Origin: Bacteroidales bacterium
GTDB taxonomy: Bacteria; Bacteroidota; Bacteroidia; Bacteroidales; UBA7960
Length of the DNA stretch: 5,215 bases
Direction: 5' to 3'
Assembly (NCBI GenBank): GCA_003560215.1
Contig: PWIY01000240.1
Coordinates: forward strand, 1-5,215
A program made the translations under genes and the position numbers. Below, in pieces: positions 1 to 5,215 of the stretch; the first letter of the stretch is position 1, and each line of letters starts with the position of its first letter. Below the pieces are notes generated by a model. It worked only from the letters and a program-made list of their open reading frames with translations. It did no database searches and was not told the DNA's origin.

Positions 1-1704
1 CAGCTGTTTGAAATGGATCCTGATGGCGGCAATGTGGCGCAGCTGACTGACATTGAGGGGGGGATCACCGGATTTGGTTATGCCCCGGATATGGCTCATA
101 TCTATTACACCAAAAGGGTAAAAATCCTGGAGACTGCACATGATAAACACCCTGACCTTCAACATGCCAATGCACACATTGCAGACGATCTGATGTACCG
201 CCACTGGGATCGCTGGAGCGACGGAACCTTCAGCCATGTGTTTGTGGCCGGCTATTCAGATGGTCAGGTAGACACCGGGCAGAATATCATGGAAGGAGGC
301 CCCTGGAGCTCTCCCTTGCCTCCTTTCGGGGGCAGTTCCCAGATCGCCTGGAGTGCGGATGGCCGTTACCTGGCTTACACCTGCAAGAAAAAGGTGGGGA
401 AAGACTGGACAACCAGCACAAATTCAAACATTTACTTTTATGACCTGCAAACCGGGGAAACAACCGATATGACGCCTTTCAATGACGGGTATGACAGGAA
501 TCCTGTTTTTTCGCCCGACGGCAGGTATATGGCCTGGGAAAGCATGGCCAAAGACGGTTTTGAATCTGACAAGAGCCGCATCATGATCATGGACCTTGAA
601 ACCGGAAAATACCGCGATTACTCTGCCGGATTTGACCAGACTTCCAGCGGTTTTTCCTGGTCGGATGACAGCCGCACGCTTTATTTTGTCAGCGGGATTC
701 ACGCCACTTACCAGCTGTATGCGCTCGACATTGAAAGCAAGGAGATCTCTCAGCTGACTGAAGGACGGCACAACTATCAATCGGTGGTTCCCGCTGGCGA
801 TCACCTGATTGCCGAACGGATGTCCATGTCGATGCCCACTGAGATTTATCGCGTGGATCCGCGGAATGGCCAGCAGGAGCAGCTGAGTTTTGTGAACCGT
901 GAGATACTTGACCGCACCCCCATGGGAGATGTGGAGGAACGCTGGGTAACAACCACAGATGGCAAGGAGATGCTGGTGTGGGTGATCTACCCGCCAAACT
1001 TTGACCCGGACAGGGAGTACCCGGCATTGCTCTACTGCGGCGGCGGCCCCCAGAGTGCTGTCAGTCAGTTTTTCTCATATCGCTGGAATTTCCAGATCAT
1101 GGCGGCCAATGACTATATCGTGGTTGCACCCAACAGGCGGGGTCTGCCCACTTTCGGGCAGGAATGGAACGACCAGATCAGTGAAGACTGGGGCGGACAG
1201 AATATGGATGATTATCTAAGCGCCATTGATGCGGTGAAGCAGGAAACTTTTGTGGATGAGAACCGTTTGGGTGCAGTGGGTGCAAGTTATGGAGGATACA
1301 GTGTGTTCTGGCTGGCCGGGCATCATGAAGAGAGGTTCAGCGCCTTTATTTCACATTGCGGGCTGTTCAACCTGGAGAGCTGGTACGGAAGCACCGAGGA
1401 AATGTTTTTTGCCAACCATGACATTGGTGGTGCTTACTGGGAAGATCCGACACCACACAGTTACGAATTCTCTCCGCATTTATTTGTACACCGCTGGGAC
1501 ACTCCCATGATGGTTATTCACGGAGCAAAGGATTATCGTGTTCCCTACATTGAAGGCCTCCAGGCTTTTAACGCGGCCCAACTGCAGGGAATCCCTTCCC
1601 GGTTGTTGTTTTTTCCCGAAGAAAACCACTGGGTGCTCACCCCCCAGAACGGGATCCTGTGGCAGCTGGAATTCTTTAAATGGCTGGATGAATGGCTGAA
1701 GTAA
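1..1704 (+). CDS. DPP5-like S9 family dipeptidyl peptidase (5' end missing)
   Basis: This is the C-terminal 567 residues of a serine peptidase of the prolyl oligopeptidase family (S9). The frame is open from base 1, so the ATG at 13 is internal. Numbering from that Met, residues about 1-300 are beta-propeller with repeats such as WSADGRYLAYT, FSPDGRYMAWES and WSDDSRTLYFVSG. Residues about 310-563 form the alpha/beta-hydrolase domain. The nucleophile is Ser425 in GASYGGY, the acid is probably Asp507 in HGAKDYRVP, and the base is His539 in EENHWVL; all three are present. YCGGGPQSAVSQFFSYRWNF, the IEGGITGF stretch and the WLDEWLK C-terminus match, from memory, P. gingivalis DPP5 (about 684 aa). 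By that comparison about 115-125 residues, including any signal peptide, lie upstream of the window. DPP5 enzymes are periplasmic and release dipeptides from oligopeptides, preferring hydrophobic P1 residues. The specificity of this protein is inferred. The 3' end overlaps the next gene by 13 nt. Confidence 0.93.
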   Translation, partial: QLFEMDPDGGNVAQLTDIEGGITGFGYAPDMAHIYYTKRVKILETAHDKHPDLQHANAHIADDLMYRHWDRWSDGTFSHVFVAGYSDGQVDTGQNIMEGGPWSSPLPPFGGSSQIAWSADGRYLAYTCKKKVGKDWTTSTNSNIYFYDLQTGETTDMTPFNDGYDRNPVFSPDGRYMAWESMAKDGFESDKSRIMIMDLETGKYRDYSAGFDQTSSGFSWSDDSRTLYFVSGIHATYQLYALDIESKEISQLTEGRHNYQSVVPAGDHLIAERMSMSMPTEIYRVDPRNGQQEQLSFVNREILDRTPMGDVEERWVTTTDGKEMLVWVIYPPNFDPDREYPALLYCGGGPQSAVSQFFSYRWNFQIMAANDYIVVAPNRRGLPTFGQEWNDQISEDWGGQNMDDYLSAIDAVKQETFVDENRLGAVGASYGGYSVFWLAGHHEERFSAFISHCGLFNLESWYGSTEEMFFANHDIGGAYWEDPTPHSYEFSPHLFVHRWDTPMMVIHGAKDYRVPYIEGLQAFNAAQLQGIPSRLLFFPEENHWVLTPQNGILWQLEFFKWLDEWLK

Positions 1705-2582
1705 ACAAATCAAATAAACAACCACTGTGGCATCGGGCTTTCCTGATCGCCATGGTGGTTCTTTTGGCTGTGCTTTTTATCTATTCACGGGGTTACAGGG
1801 CTTCACACCGGGCCCGTATTCCTGTTGATACTGTTGAAAGGCGGGCCTTTCCGGATACTTTAAGAACACAGGAAGATATGCGAGGAACCATTCAGGCCCC
1901 TGCGCGGGATATTGGTCCGGAACACCTGACCGGCCGTGTGGATCCGGCCGCTGATAACGCATTGGTGGTTGTAAGTGATGAATATGCCAGCCGTGCCGGA
2001 ATGTATTTGCATGAAGAAGCTTATGCCGCTTTCAGGGAAATGCATGAGGCTGCCCTGGCTGACGGCATCCGGCTGACCATTTTGTCGGCTTTTCGGACCT
2101 TTGATCACCAGAGAAGGATCTGGGAAGACAAGTGGCATGGCCGGAGGGAATTGCACGGCAATGTGCTGGCCACCGATATTGATGATCCGGCCGATCGTGC
2201 ACGGGAAATATTACGTTTCAGTGCCATGCCCGGAACTTCGCGTCATCACTGGGGCACGGATCTGGATCTCAATAGCCTGCAGAACAGCTATTTTGAATCC
2301 GGCGAAGGATTGGAAATTTATGAGTGGCTTTCTGAAAATGCATCCCGTTATGGCTTCTGCCAGCCCTATACGGCACACGGCGACAGACGCGACGGAGGAT
2401 ATGAGGAAGAAAAATGGCACTGGTCGTATATCCCTGTGGCCGACGAGTACCTGGAGTCCTACGGCCGCCTGATCTCATACCCGCAGATTACCGGTTTCGA
2501 TGGATCAGAAACCGCCCGCCCCCTGCAGGTGATTGAAAGGTATGTGCTTGACATTAACCGTGATTGCCTTGAATTGGAGTGA
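1692..2582 (+). CDS. Membrane-anchored M15-family metallopeptidase (D-Ala-D-Ala carboxypeptidase/VanY-like)
   Basis: This is a complete 296-aa protein. Residues 16-31 form one hydrophobic segment (AFLIAMVVLLAVLFIY) with no lipobox and no obvious signal peptidase site, so it is probably an N-terminal anchor. A polar linker of about 60 residues follows, then the M15B (VanY) domain at about 90-255. The zinc ligands are His185 and Asp192 in SRHHWGTDLDL and His243 in EEEKWHWSY, with Glu240 as the likely general base. SAFRTFDHQ at 132-140 is the conserved M15B substrate-side motif. Family members cleave the terminal D-Ala from peptidoglycan stem peptides or act as L,D/D,D-peptidases; which one applies here cannot be told. 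The start at 1692 lies 13 nt inside the peptidase gene. It is preferred because the next in-frame ATG (Met21) would cut into the membrane segment. No clear Shine-Dalgarno is visible, and the overlap suggests translational coupling. The stop codon directly abuts the stop of the convergent dmsC-like gene. Confidence 0.9.
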   Translation: MAEVNKSNKQPLWHRAFLIAMVVLLAVLFIYSRGYRASHRARIPVDTVERRAFPDTLRTQEDMRGTIQAPARDIGPEHLTGRVDPAADNALVVVSDEYASRAGMYLHEEAYAAFREMHEAALADGIRLTILSAFRTFDHQRRIWEDKWHGRRELHGNVLATDIDDPADRAREILRFSAMPGTSRHHWGTDLDLNSLQNSYFESGEGLEIYEWLSENASRYGFCQPYTAHGDRRDGGYEEEKWHWSYIPVADEYLESYGRLISYPQITGFDGSETARPLQVIERYVLDINRDCLELE

Positions 2583-2585
2583 TCA
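2580..2585. other. Back-to-back stop codons of convergent genes (TGATCA)
   Basis: The TGA of the + strand M15 peptidase gene (2580-2582) is followed without a spacer by the complement of the TGA of the - strand dmsC-like gene (2583-2585). The six bases TGATCA are their own reverse complement and so serve as the stop on both strands. No GC-rich hairpin with a T-run lies on either side within about 40 nt. Any terminator for either transcript must therefore lie inside the opposing gene. Confidence 0.95.
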
Positions 2586-3449
2586 TATTCCGACACGGTA
2601 ATAAGAGGCATAAAACAGATACCTCCCCAGTATTTCGGCCACCAGCAGGCAGGCTGTTCCCGCGTATATCAGCTTTGAAACGGCCCATGTGGAATCCGGC
2701 AGCAGGGTAAACCAGTAGGTGAGCAAACTGAATCCGGCCAGCATCAGGATCAGCTGGCCATGCCTCCACCAGGGTGATACGGCCGGGCTGAAGAATCCGC
2801 TGCCGGCCACTGCCATATCCGGCTGGATCAGCAACATGTTCAGCAGGCTGATGAATACCCCCGCAGCGATCATCATAAATACAGCGTTTTGTATCTGACG
2901 AATATCCGGGATATCCGGATTTTTTGAAAAATACAGGGCAAGAACCACCAGTGTGATGCTTCCCCCCAGTAACAATGCCGAATTGAAAAAAGCAATGGGG
3001 GTGGCCGGGGAATTCCACAGCGGAACGGTTTCAATCATATAGATCCGGGCCATGCTCCATACCAGGATAACTCCCACAATCAGGCATGCGAGGAACAGGT
3101 AGCTGAACAGGTCGCGGTGCGGTACATTGAAGTGCAGGGAAGCGGAGGCAATCAGCAGACAGAAGGTCAGCATGGATACCAAAAGGATCTCCCGGCTCAG
3201 CCAGGAAGTACCGATGTTGCTGAGGGCATATACCGAGTGAAGGGGAGAGGCCAGGTGAAAGAAAGAAATGGCAAGTGCCACCACCATGCAGCCGAGGGCC
3301 GTGAACATCAGCCATTTTTTTAAGTCCAGCGGGATGTTTGTTTCGGCGTTTTTTGTCACCAGTGAAAAAAGCAGTCCGGCGACAATAATGCCCAGGCTGA
3401 TCTGTGTCAGCAGGGTAAAAAATACCAGTGGCCATTCATTGCTGTTCAT
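2583..3449 (-). CDS. dmsC: DmsC-like membrane anchor subunit of DMSO-reductase-type enzyme
   Basis: This is a complete 288-aa integral membrane protein, essentially the length of E. coli DmsC (287 aa, from memory). Eight hydrophobic segments are visible at about 8-31, 46-66, 87-105, 114-137, 150-174, 189-208, 231-250 and 257-279. The N-terminus NEWPLVFFTLLTQ, the HLASPL motif and the C-terminal EILGRYLFYASYYRVGI are typical of the DmsC family. His65 (in FFHLASPL) and Glu87 (in LSREI) fall at the same numbers as the E. coli DmsC residues shown to matter for menaquinol binding. The protein would anchor the DmsA and DmsB subunits and oxidise menaquinol, passing electrons to the DmsB clusters. 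It is the last gene of the operon, 21 nt after dmsB. The related anchor YnfH cannot be excluded by sequence reading, but the family is clear. Confidence 0.9.
   Translation of the reverse strand: MNSNEWPLVFFTLLTQISLGIIVAGLLFSLVTKNAETNIPLDLKKWLMFTALGCMVVALAISFFHLASPLHSVYALSNIGTSWLSREILLVSMLTFCLLIASASLHFNVPHRDLFSYLFLACLIVGVILVWSMARIYMIETVPLWNSPATPIAFFNSALLLGGSITLVVLALYFSKNPDIPDIRQIQNAVFMMIAAGVFISLLNMLLIQPDMAVAGSGFFSPAVSPWWRHGQLILMLAGFSLLTYWFTLLPDSTWAVSKLIYAGTACLLVAEILGRYLFYASYYRVGI
2902..2919. repeat. 9-bp tandem duplication inside dmsC
   Basis: On the + strand ATATCCGGG is followed directly by ATATCCGGA, two near-identical 9-bp units (8 of 9 bases). Read on the - strand they encode Pro-Asp-Ile twice (residues 178-183), in the loop between the fifth and sixth membrane segments. 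The unit is in frame, so it adds three residues without disturbing the gene. It may be a small slippage duplication or chance. Confidence 0.7.
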
Positions 3450-3470
3450 ACAGGTTTATTTTTATTCGGT
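3450..3470 (-). promoter_or_regulatory. dmsB-dmsC intercistronic spacer and dmsC translation start region
   Basis: These 21 nt separate the dmsB stop from the dmsC ATG. On the coding strand they read ACCGAATAAAAATAAACCTG followed by T and the start codon. There is no GGAGG-like element. The A-rich leader is in keeping with Bacteroidota translation starts, where strong Shine-Dalgarno sequences are rare. The short gap supports co-transcription with dmsB. Confidence 0.5.
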
Positions 3471-4091
3471 TCAGCTTTTTACTTCCTCGCGGTTGGCAAT
3501 CTGAAGCTCGCGGCTTCCGGTTTTTCGTGTGTCACGATGGGGGGTGATGACCAGGGCCGGTTTTGTGTAACCTGATTCAGGCAGCGGAAAGAATTCATTG
3601 TCTTCTCCGTGTTTTTTCTGAAGCTCTTCGAGGTCGCCATAATCAAGTACCCTTGCAGGGCAGGCCGATACACAGGCCGGGGCCTTTCCCTCCTCCAGGT
3701 AGTCAGCACAAAAACTGCATTTGGTCATTACCTTTTTATCATTGTCGAACTGCAGGGCACCATAGGGGCAGGTCCATTCGCAGTATTTGCATCCCATGCA
3801 CCTGTCGTAATCGATCAGAACCACCCCGTCGTCCTGCTTGACGATGGCTTTATTGGGGCAGGCATCTCTGCAGATGGGTTCTTCACAATGATTGCATGCC
3901 ATGGAAACCTGGTAGGCATATATGTTGGGTATCCATGCCGCCCCGCGCCGGACCCAGTCTCCCCCGCAGACCTCATACACACGGCGCCACCGCACACCCA
4001 TGGGGGAGTCGTGCTTGTCTTTGCAGGCTACCTGGCAGGTTTTGCAGCCGGAACAGCCGGATGCGTCAAAATAAAAAGCCAGTTGCTTCAT
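3471..4091 (-). CDS. dmsB: DmsB-like four-cluster [4Fe-4S] electron transfer subunit
   Basis: This is a complete 206-aa ferredoxin-like protein, one residue longer than E. coli DmsB (205 aa, from memory). Sixteen cysteines fall in four groups, as expected for four [4Fe-4S] clusters: C13/C16/C19/C23, C66/C69/C74/C78, C98/C101/C104/C108 and C125/C128/C140/C144. One extra cysteine, C42 in EVCGGDW, is outside these groups. Diagnostic stretches are SGCSGCKTCQVACKD, CNHCEEPICRDACP and CMGCKYCEWTCPYGA, plus MTKCSFCADYLEEGKAPACV and the C-terminal tail around ELQKKHG and KPALVI. The protein would relay electrons from the DmsC quinol site to the molybdenum cofactor in DmsA. No signal peptide is present; in this family the subunit is co-exported with DmsA when DmsA carries a twin-arginine signal. 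The ATG at 4091 is chosen because it gives the family N-terminus. Confidence 0.95.
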   Translation of the reverse strand: MKQLAFYFDASGCSGCKTCQVACKDKHDSPMGVRWRRVYEVCGGDWVRRGAAWIPNIYAYQVSMACNHCEEPICRDACPNKAIVKQDDGVVLIDYDRCMGCKYCEWTCPYGALQFDNDKKVMTKCSFCADYLEEGKAPACVSACPARVLDYGDLEELQKKHGEDNEFFPLPESGYTKPALVITPHRDTRKTGSRELQIANREEVKS

Positions 4092-4174
4092 TGGACCATT
4101 TTTTATTTGCCCGGTATTTTTGACCGGTCAGTAATTATCACACGAGCCCGGGATAACGAAACCCCTGTGCCGGG
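4092..4174 (-). promoter_or_regulatory. 83-nt dmsA-dmsB intercistronic region
   Basis: This gap is unusually long for an operon whose next gap is 21 nt. It holds a GC-rich inverted repeat beginning at the dmsA stop and the palindrome TGACCGGTCA. The dmsB leader is A-rich (AAATAAAAAATGGTCC) without a Shine-Dalgarno. A 3-codon frame, ATG GTC CAA TGA (4099-4088), starts 8 nt upstream of the dmsB ATG and its stop overlaps that ATG as ATGA. No convincing Bacteroidota promoter (TTTG with TAnnTTTG) was found here, so dmsB is most likely expressed from upstream of dmsA. Confidence 0.4.
4121..4130. repeat. Perfect 10-bp palindrome TGACCGGTCA between dmsA and dmsB
   Basis: TGACCGGTCA is identical to its reverse complement, and the symmetry stops at exactly ten bases. 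It lies 30 nt upstream of the dmsB start, outside coding sequence. It could be an operator half-pair for a dimeric regulator, a restriction-modification target or chance. No second copy was noticed in the window. Confidence 0.6.
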
Positions 4175-4187
4175 CTATCCTTTTTTT
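4145..4187 (+). terminator. Terminator-like hairpin plus T-run, antisense to the dms operon
   Basis: AGCCCGG (4145-4151) and CCGGGCT (4170-4176) form a 7-bp GC-rich stem around an 18-nt loop. On the + strand this is followed by ATCC and seven T (4181-4187), the layout of an intrinsic terminator. No + strand gene ends here, and the T-run encodes the Lys-Lys near the DmsA C-terminus. Read on the - strand, the same hairpin begins in the dmsA stop codon (TAG, 4177-4175) and has no T-run after it. There it could instead be a processing or mRNA-stability hairpin. The long loop lowers confidence in a strong terminator. Confidence 0.4.
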
Positions 4188-5215
4188 ACCTCCACCATCA
4201 TGGTATGCTGCGCGTTTCCAAACGCAAGTGGGGTCCACTTGTGGCTGGTAAGCACATTCACATTGCCCCTGCGGTCAATGCCATCCTTGTCCGGCTTCCA
4301 CCAGGCTCCCTGGGGAATATTCACCACCCCGGGCATGATCTTGTTTGTGAGCCGGCAGGGAATGCAGAGTTTCCCCCTGTCATTGTAAACAAGCACATCA
4401 TCCCCGTCTTTGATCCCCCTGGGCCCGGCATCAATTGGGTTCATGAATACCCGTTGCGGAAAGGCCTCCTCCAGCCAGTCAATGGCGTCGTGGGTTGAGT
4501 GCACCCTCGACATGTAATGGTGCCCGATGGCCTGCAGGGGGTAGGTTTTGCTTTCCTCTCCGAAGGGGCTTTCCCACTCCCTGATATATTTCGGAACAGC
4601 CGGGATGGTGTCCGGCTTACCCATGTCGTAAAGTGTTTTGGAAAACAGTTCCACTTTTCCCGATGGGGTGTTCAGGGGGTTATTCTGCGGGTCATTCCTG
4701 AAATCGCGCAGGGCCACCTTCGGTTCTGTAACCGGCCGGGTATATACTCCGCGATTCATCTCATGCAACTTTTCCAGATCCGGTATGTCGGGGAAACGGG
4801 TGTTGCGGTAGTACCTGACTGCCCACTCAATCCATTCCTTTTCATTCCTGCCCAGGGTGTATTCGTCTTTCAGCCCAAGCCGCTCAGCCAGTCCGGCAGC
4901 GATCTGGTAGTCGGTTTTTGTTTCGTACGGGGGTTCCTGGACCTTGGGCATGATGATCACCTCGTCGCCGTATTTCCAGCCGTCTTCCAGCCCCCACATC
5001 TCAAATTGAGTACATACCGGCAATACCAGGTCGGCATACTTTGCCGAAGGCGTCATGAACTGGTCCTGCACCGCGATGAACTCCACCAGGCTTTCATCTT
5101 CCAGGATCCGCGCCGTGCGGTTGGTATCGGCGTGCTGGTTGATCAGGATATTTGATGCCACACACCAGATGAGTTTGATGTTGTTGTCCAGTTTGTCTGC
5201 CCCGACAACACCATC
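4175..5215 (-). CDS. dmsA: DmsA-like molybdopterin oxidoreductase catalytic subunit (C-terminal part)
   Basis: This is the C-terminal 346 residues of a Mo-bis-MGD oxidoreductase. The frame stays open to the right edge (fragment begins DGVVGADKLDNN), so the in-frame GTG at 5161 is internal. At about 800 residues for the family, over half the protein is outside the window. Fragment residues 25-34 (INQHADTNRT) and 56-67 (TPSAKYADLVLP) match the E. coli DmsA region around INQHSDTNRT and SSAKYADILLP, from memory. Residues about 225-346 are the C-terminal molybdopterin-dinucleotide-binding domain. It contains IPQGAWW, NVLTSHKWTPLAFGNAQHT and EVKKG, again like the end of DmsA. The enzyme would reduce a terminal acceptor such as DMSO or TMAO with electrons from DmsB. 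The N-terminal cluster motif, the Mo-ligating residue and any twin-arginine signal cannot be seen, so substrate and cell compartment stay open. dmsB and dmsC follow on the same strand. Confidence 0.9.
   Translation of the reverse strand, partial: DGVVGADKLDNNIKLIWCVASNILINQHADTNRTARILEDESLVEFIAVQDQFMTPSAKYADLVLPVCTQFEMWGLEDGWKYGDEVIIMPKVQEPPYETKTDYQIAAGLAERLGLKDEYTLGRNEKEWIEWAVRYYRNTRFPDIPDLEKLHEMNRGVYTRPVTEPKVALRDFRNDPQNNPLNTPSGKVELFSKTLYDMGKPDTIPAVPKYIREWESPFGEESKTYPLQAIGHHYMSRVHSTHDAIDWLEEAFPQRVFMNPIDAGPRGIKDGDDVLVYNDRGKLCIPCRLTNKIMPGVVNIPQGAWWKPDKDGIDRRGNVNVLTSHKWTPLAFGNAQHTMMVEVKKG

Noticed and set aside
13..15. ATG at 13 as the start of the DPP5-like gene
   Set aside because: The frame is open to base 1 (Gln-Leu-Phe-Glu before the Met), and family comparison places this point well inside the propeller. 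The true start is upstream of the window.
2895..2930. Symmetric ATATCCGG sequences followed by a T-run, as a + strand terminator
   Set aside because: The symmetry comes from short overlapping palindromes (GGATATCC, ATCCGGAT) with no loop. The site is inside dmsC and does not form a proper stem-loop.
2554..3018. 154-codon - strand frame overlapping the dmsC 3' half
   Set aside because: It is an alternative frame within dmsC, whose own frame has eight membrane segments and conserved DmsC motifs.
4092..4174. Internal promoter for dmsB
   Set aside because: No pair resembling the Bacteroidota -33 TTTG and -7 TAnnTTTG elements was found at proper spacing on the - strand.
3609..4388. 259-codon open frame on the + strand across dmsB and the dmsA end
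   Set aside because: It is antisense to the sixteen-cysteine ferredoxin gene and runs through the intergenic hairpin without protein-family features.
4499..5155. 218-codon open frame on the + strand opposite dmsA
   Set aside because: It lies wholly antisense to a well-supported coding sequence, and its translation shows no recognisable domain. It is best explained by the codon pattern of the - strand gene.
5159..5161. GTG at 5161 as the start of the dmsA-like gene
   Set aside because: The frame stays open to the edge with conserved sequence before it (KLIWCVASN). The fragment is the C-terminal part of a roughly 800-residue family, so this is an internal valine.

Overview
The window looks like chromosomal DNA of a Bacteroidota bacterium. 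The evidence is a DPP5-type S9 dipeptidyl peptidase closely resembling the Porphyromonas gingivalis enzyme, an M15 peptidase with the SRHHWGTDLDL zinc motif common in that phylum, and A/T-rich leaders without clear Shine-Dalgarno sequences before the dms-like starts. GC looks moderate, near 50% by eye. The species cannot be named from this sequence.

Left part, + strand (1-2582): the 3' portion of a DPP5-like peptidase gene, cut by the window edge, overlaps by 13 nt the start of a membrane-anchored M15-family (D-Ala-D-Ala carboxypeptidase/VanY-like) metallopeptidase gene. The two are probably co-transcribed and encode envelope hydrolases. One would release dipeptides from oligopeptides and the other would trim peptidoglycan stem peptides.

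Right part, - strand (5215 down to 2583): a DMSO-reductase-type respiratory operon in the order dmsA (C-terminal part only, N-terminus beyond the right edge), dmsB and dmsC. DmsC would take electrons from menaquinol at the membrane, DmsB would pass them through four [4Fe-4S] clusters, and the Mo-bis-MGD subunit DmsA would reduce the terminal acceptor. The acceptor could be DMSO, TMAO or another oxidised compound; the active-site portion of DmsA is not in the window. DmsC keeps the His65 and Glu87 positions linked to quinol binding in E. coli.

The two gene groups converge with no spacer. Their stop codons sit back to back in a single TGATCA. An 83-nt gap between dmsA and dmsB holds a GC-rich inverted repeat and a perfect 10-bp palindrome. 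Read on the + strand, the inverted repeat is followed by seven T and resembles an intrinsic terminator antisense to the operon.

I saw no RNA genes, CRISPR arrays, insertion sequences or phage genes, and no convincing sign of an undescribed system. The most interesting points concern gene junctions and regulation, not new protein families.
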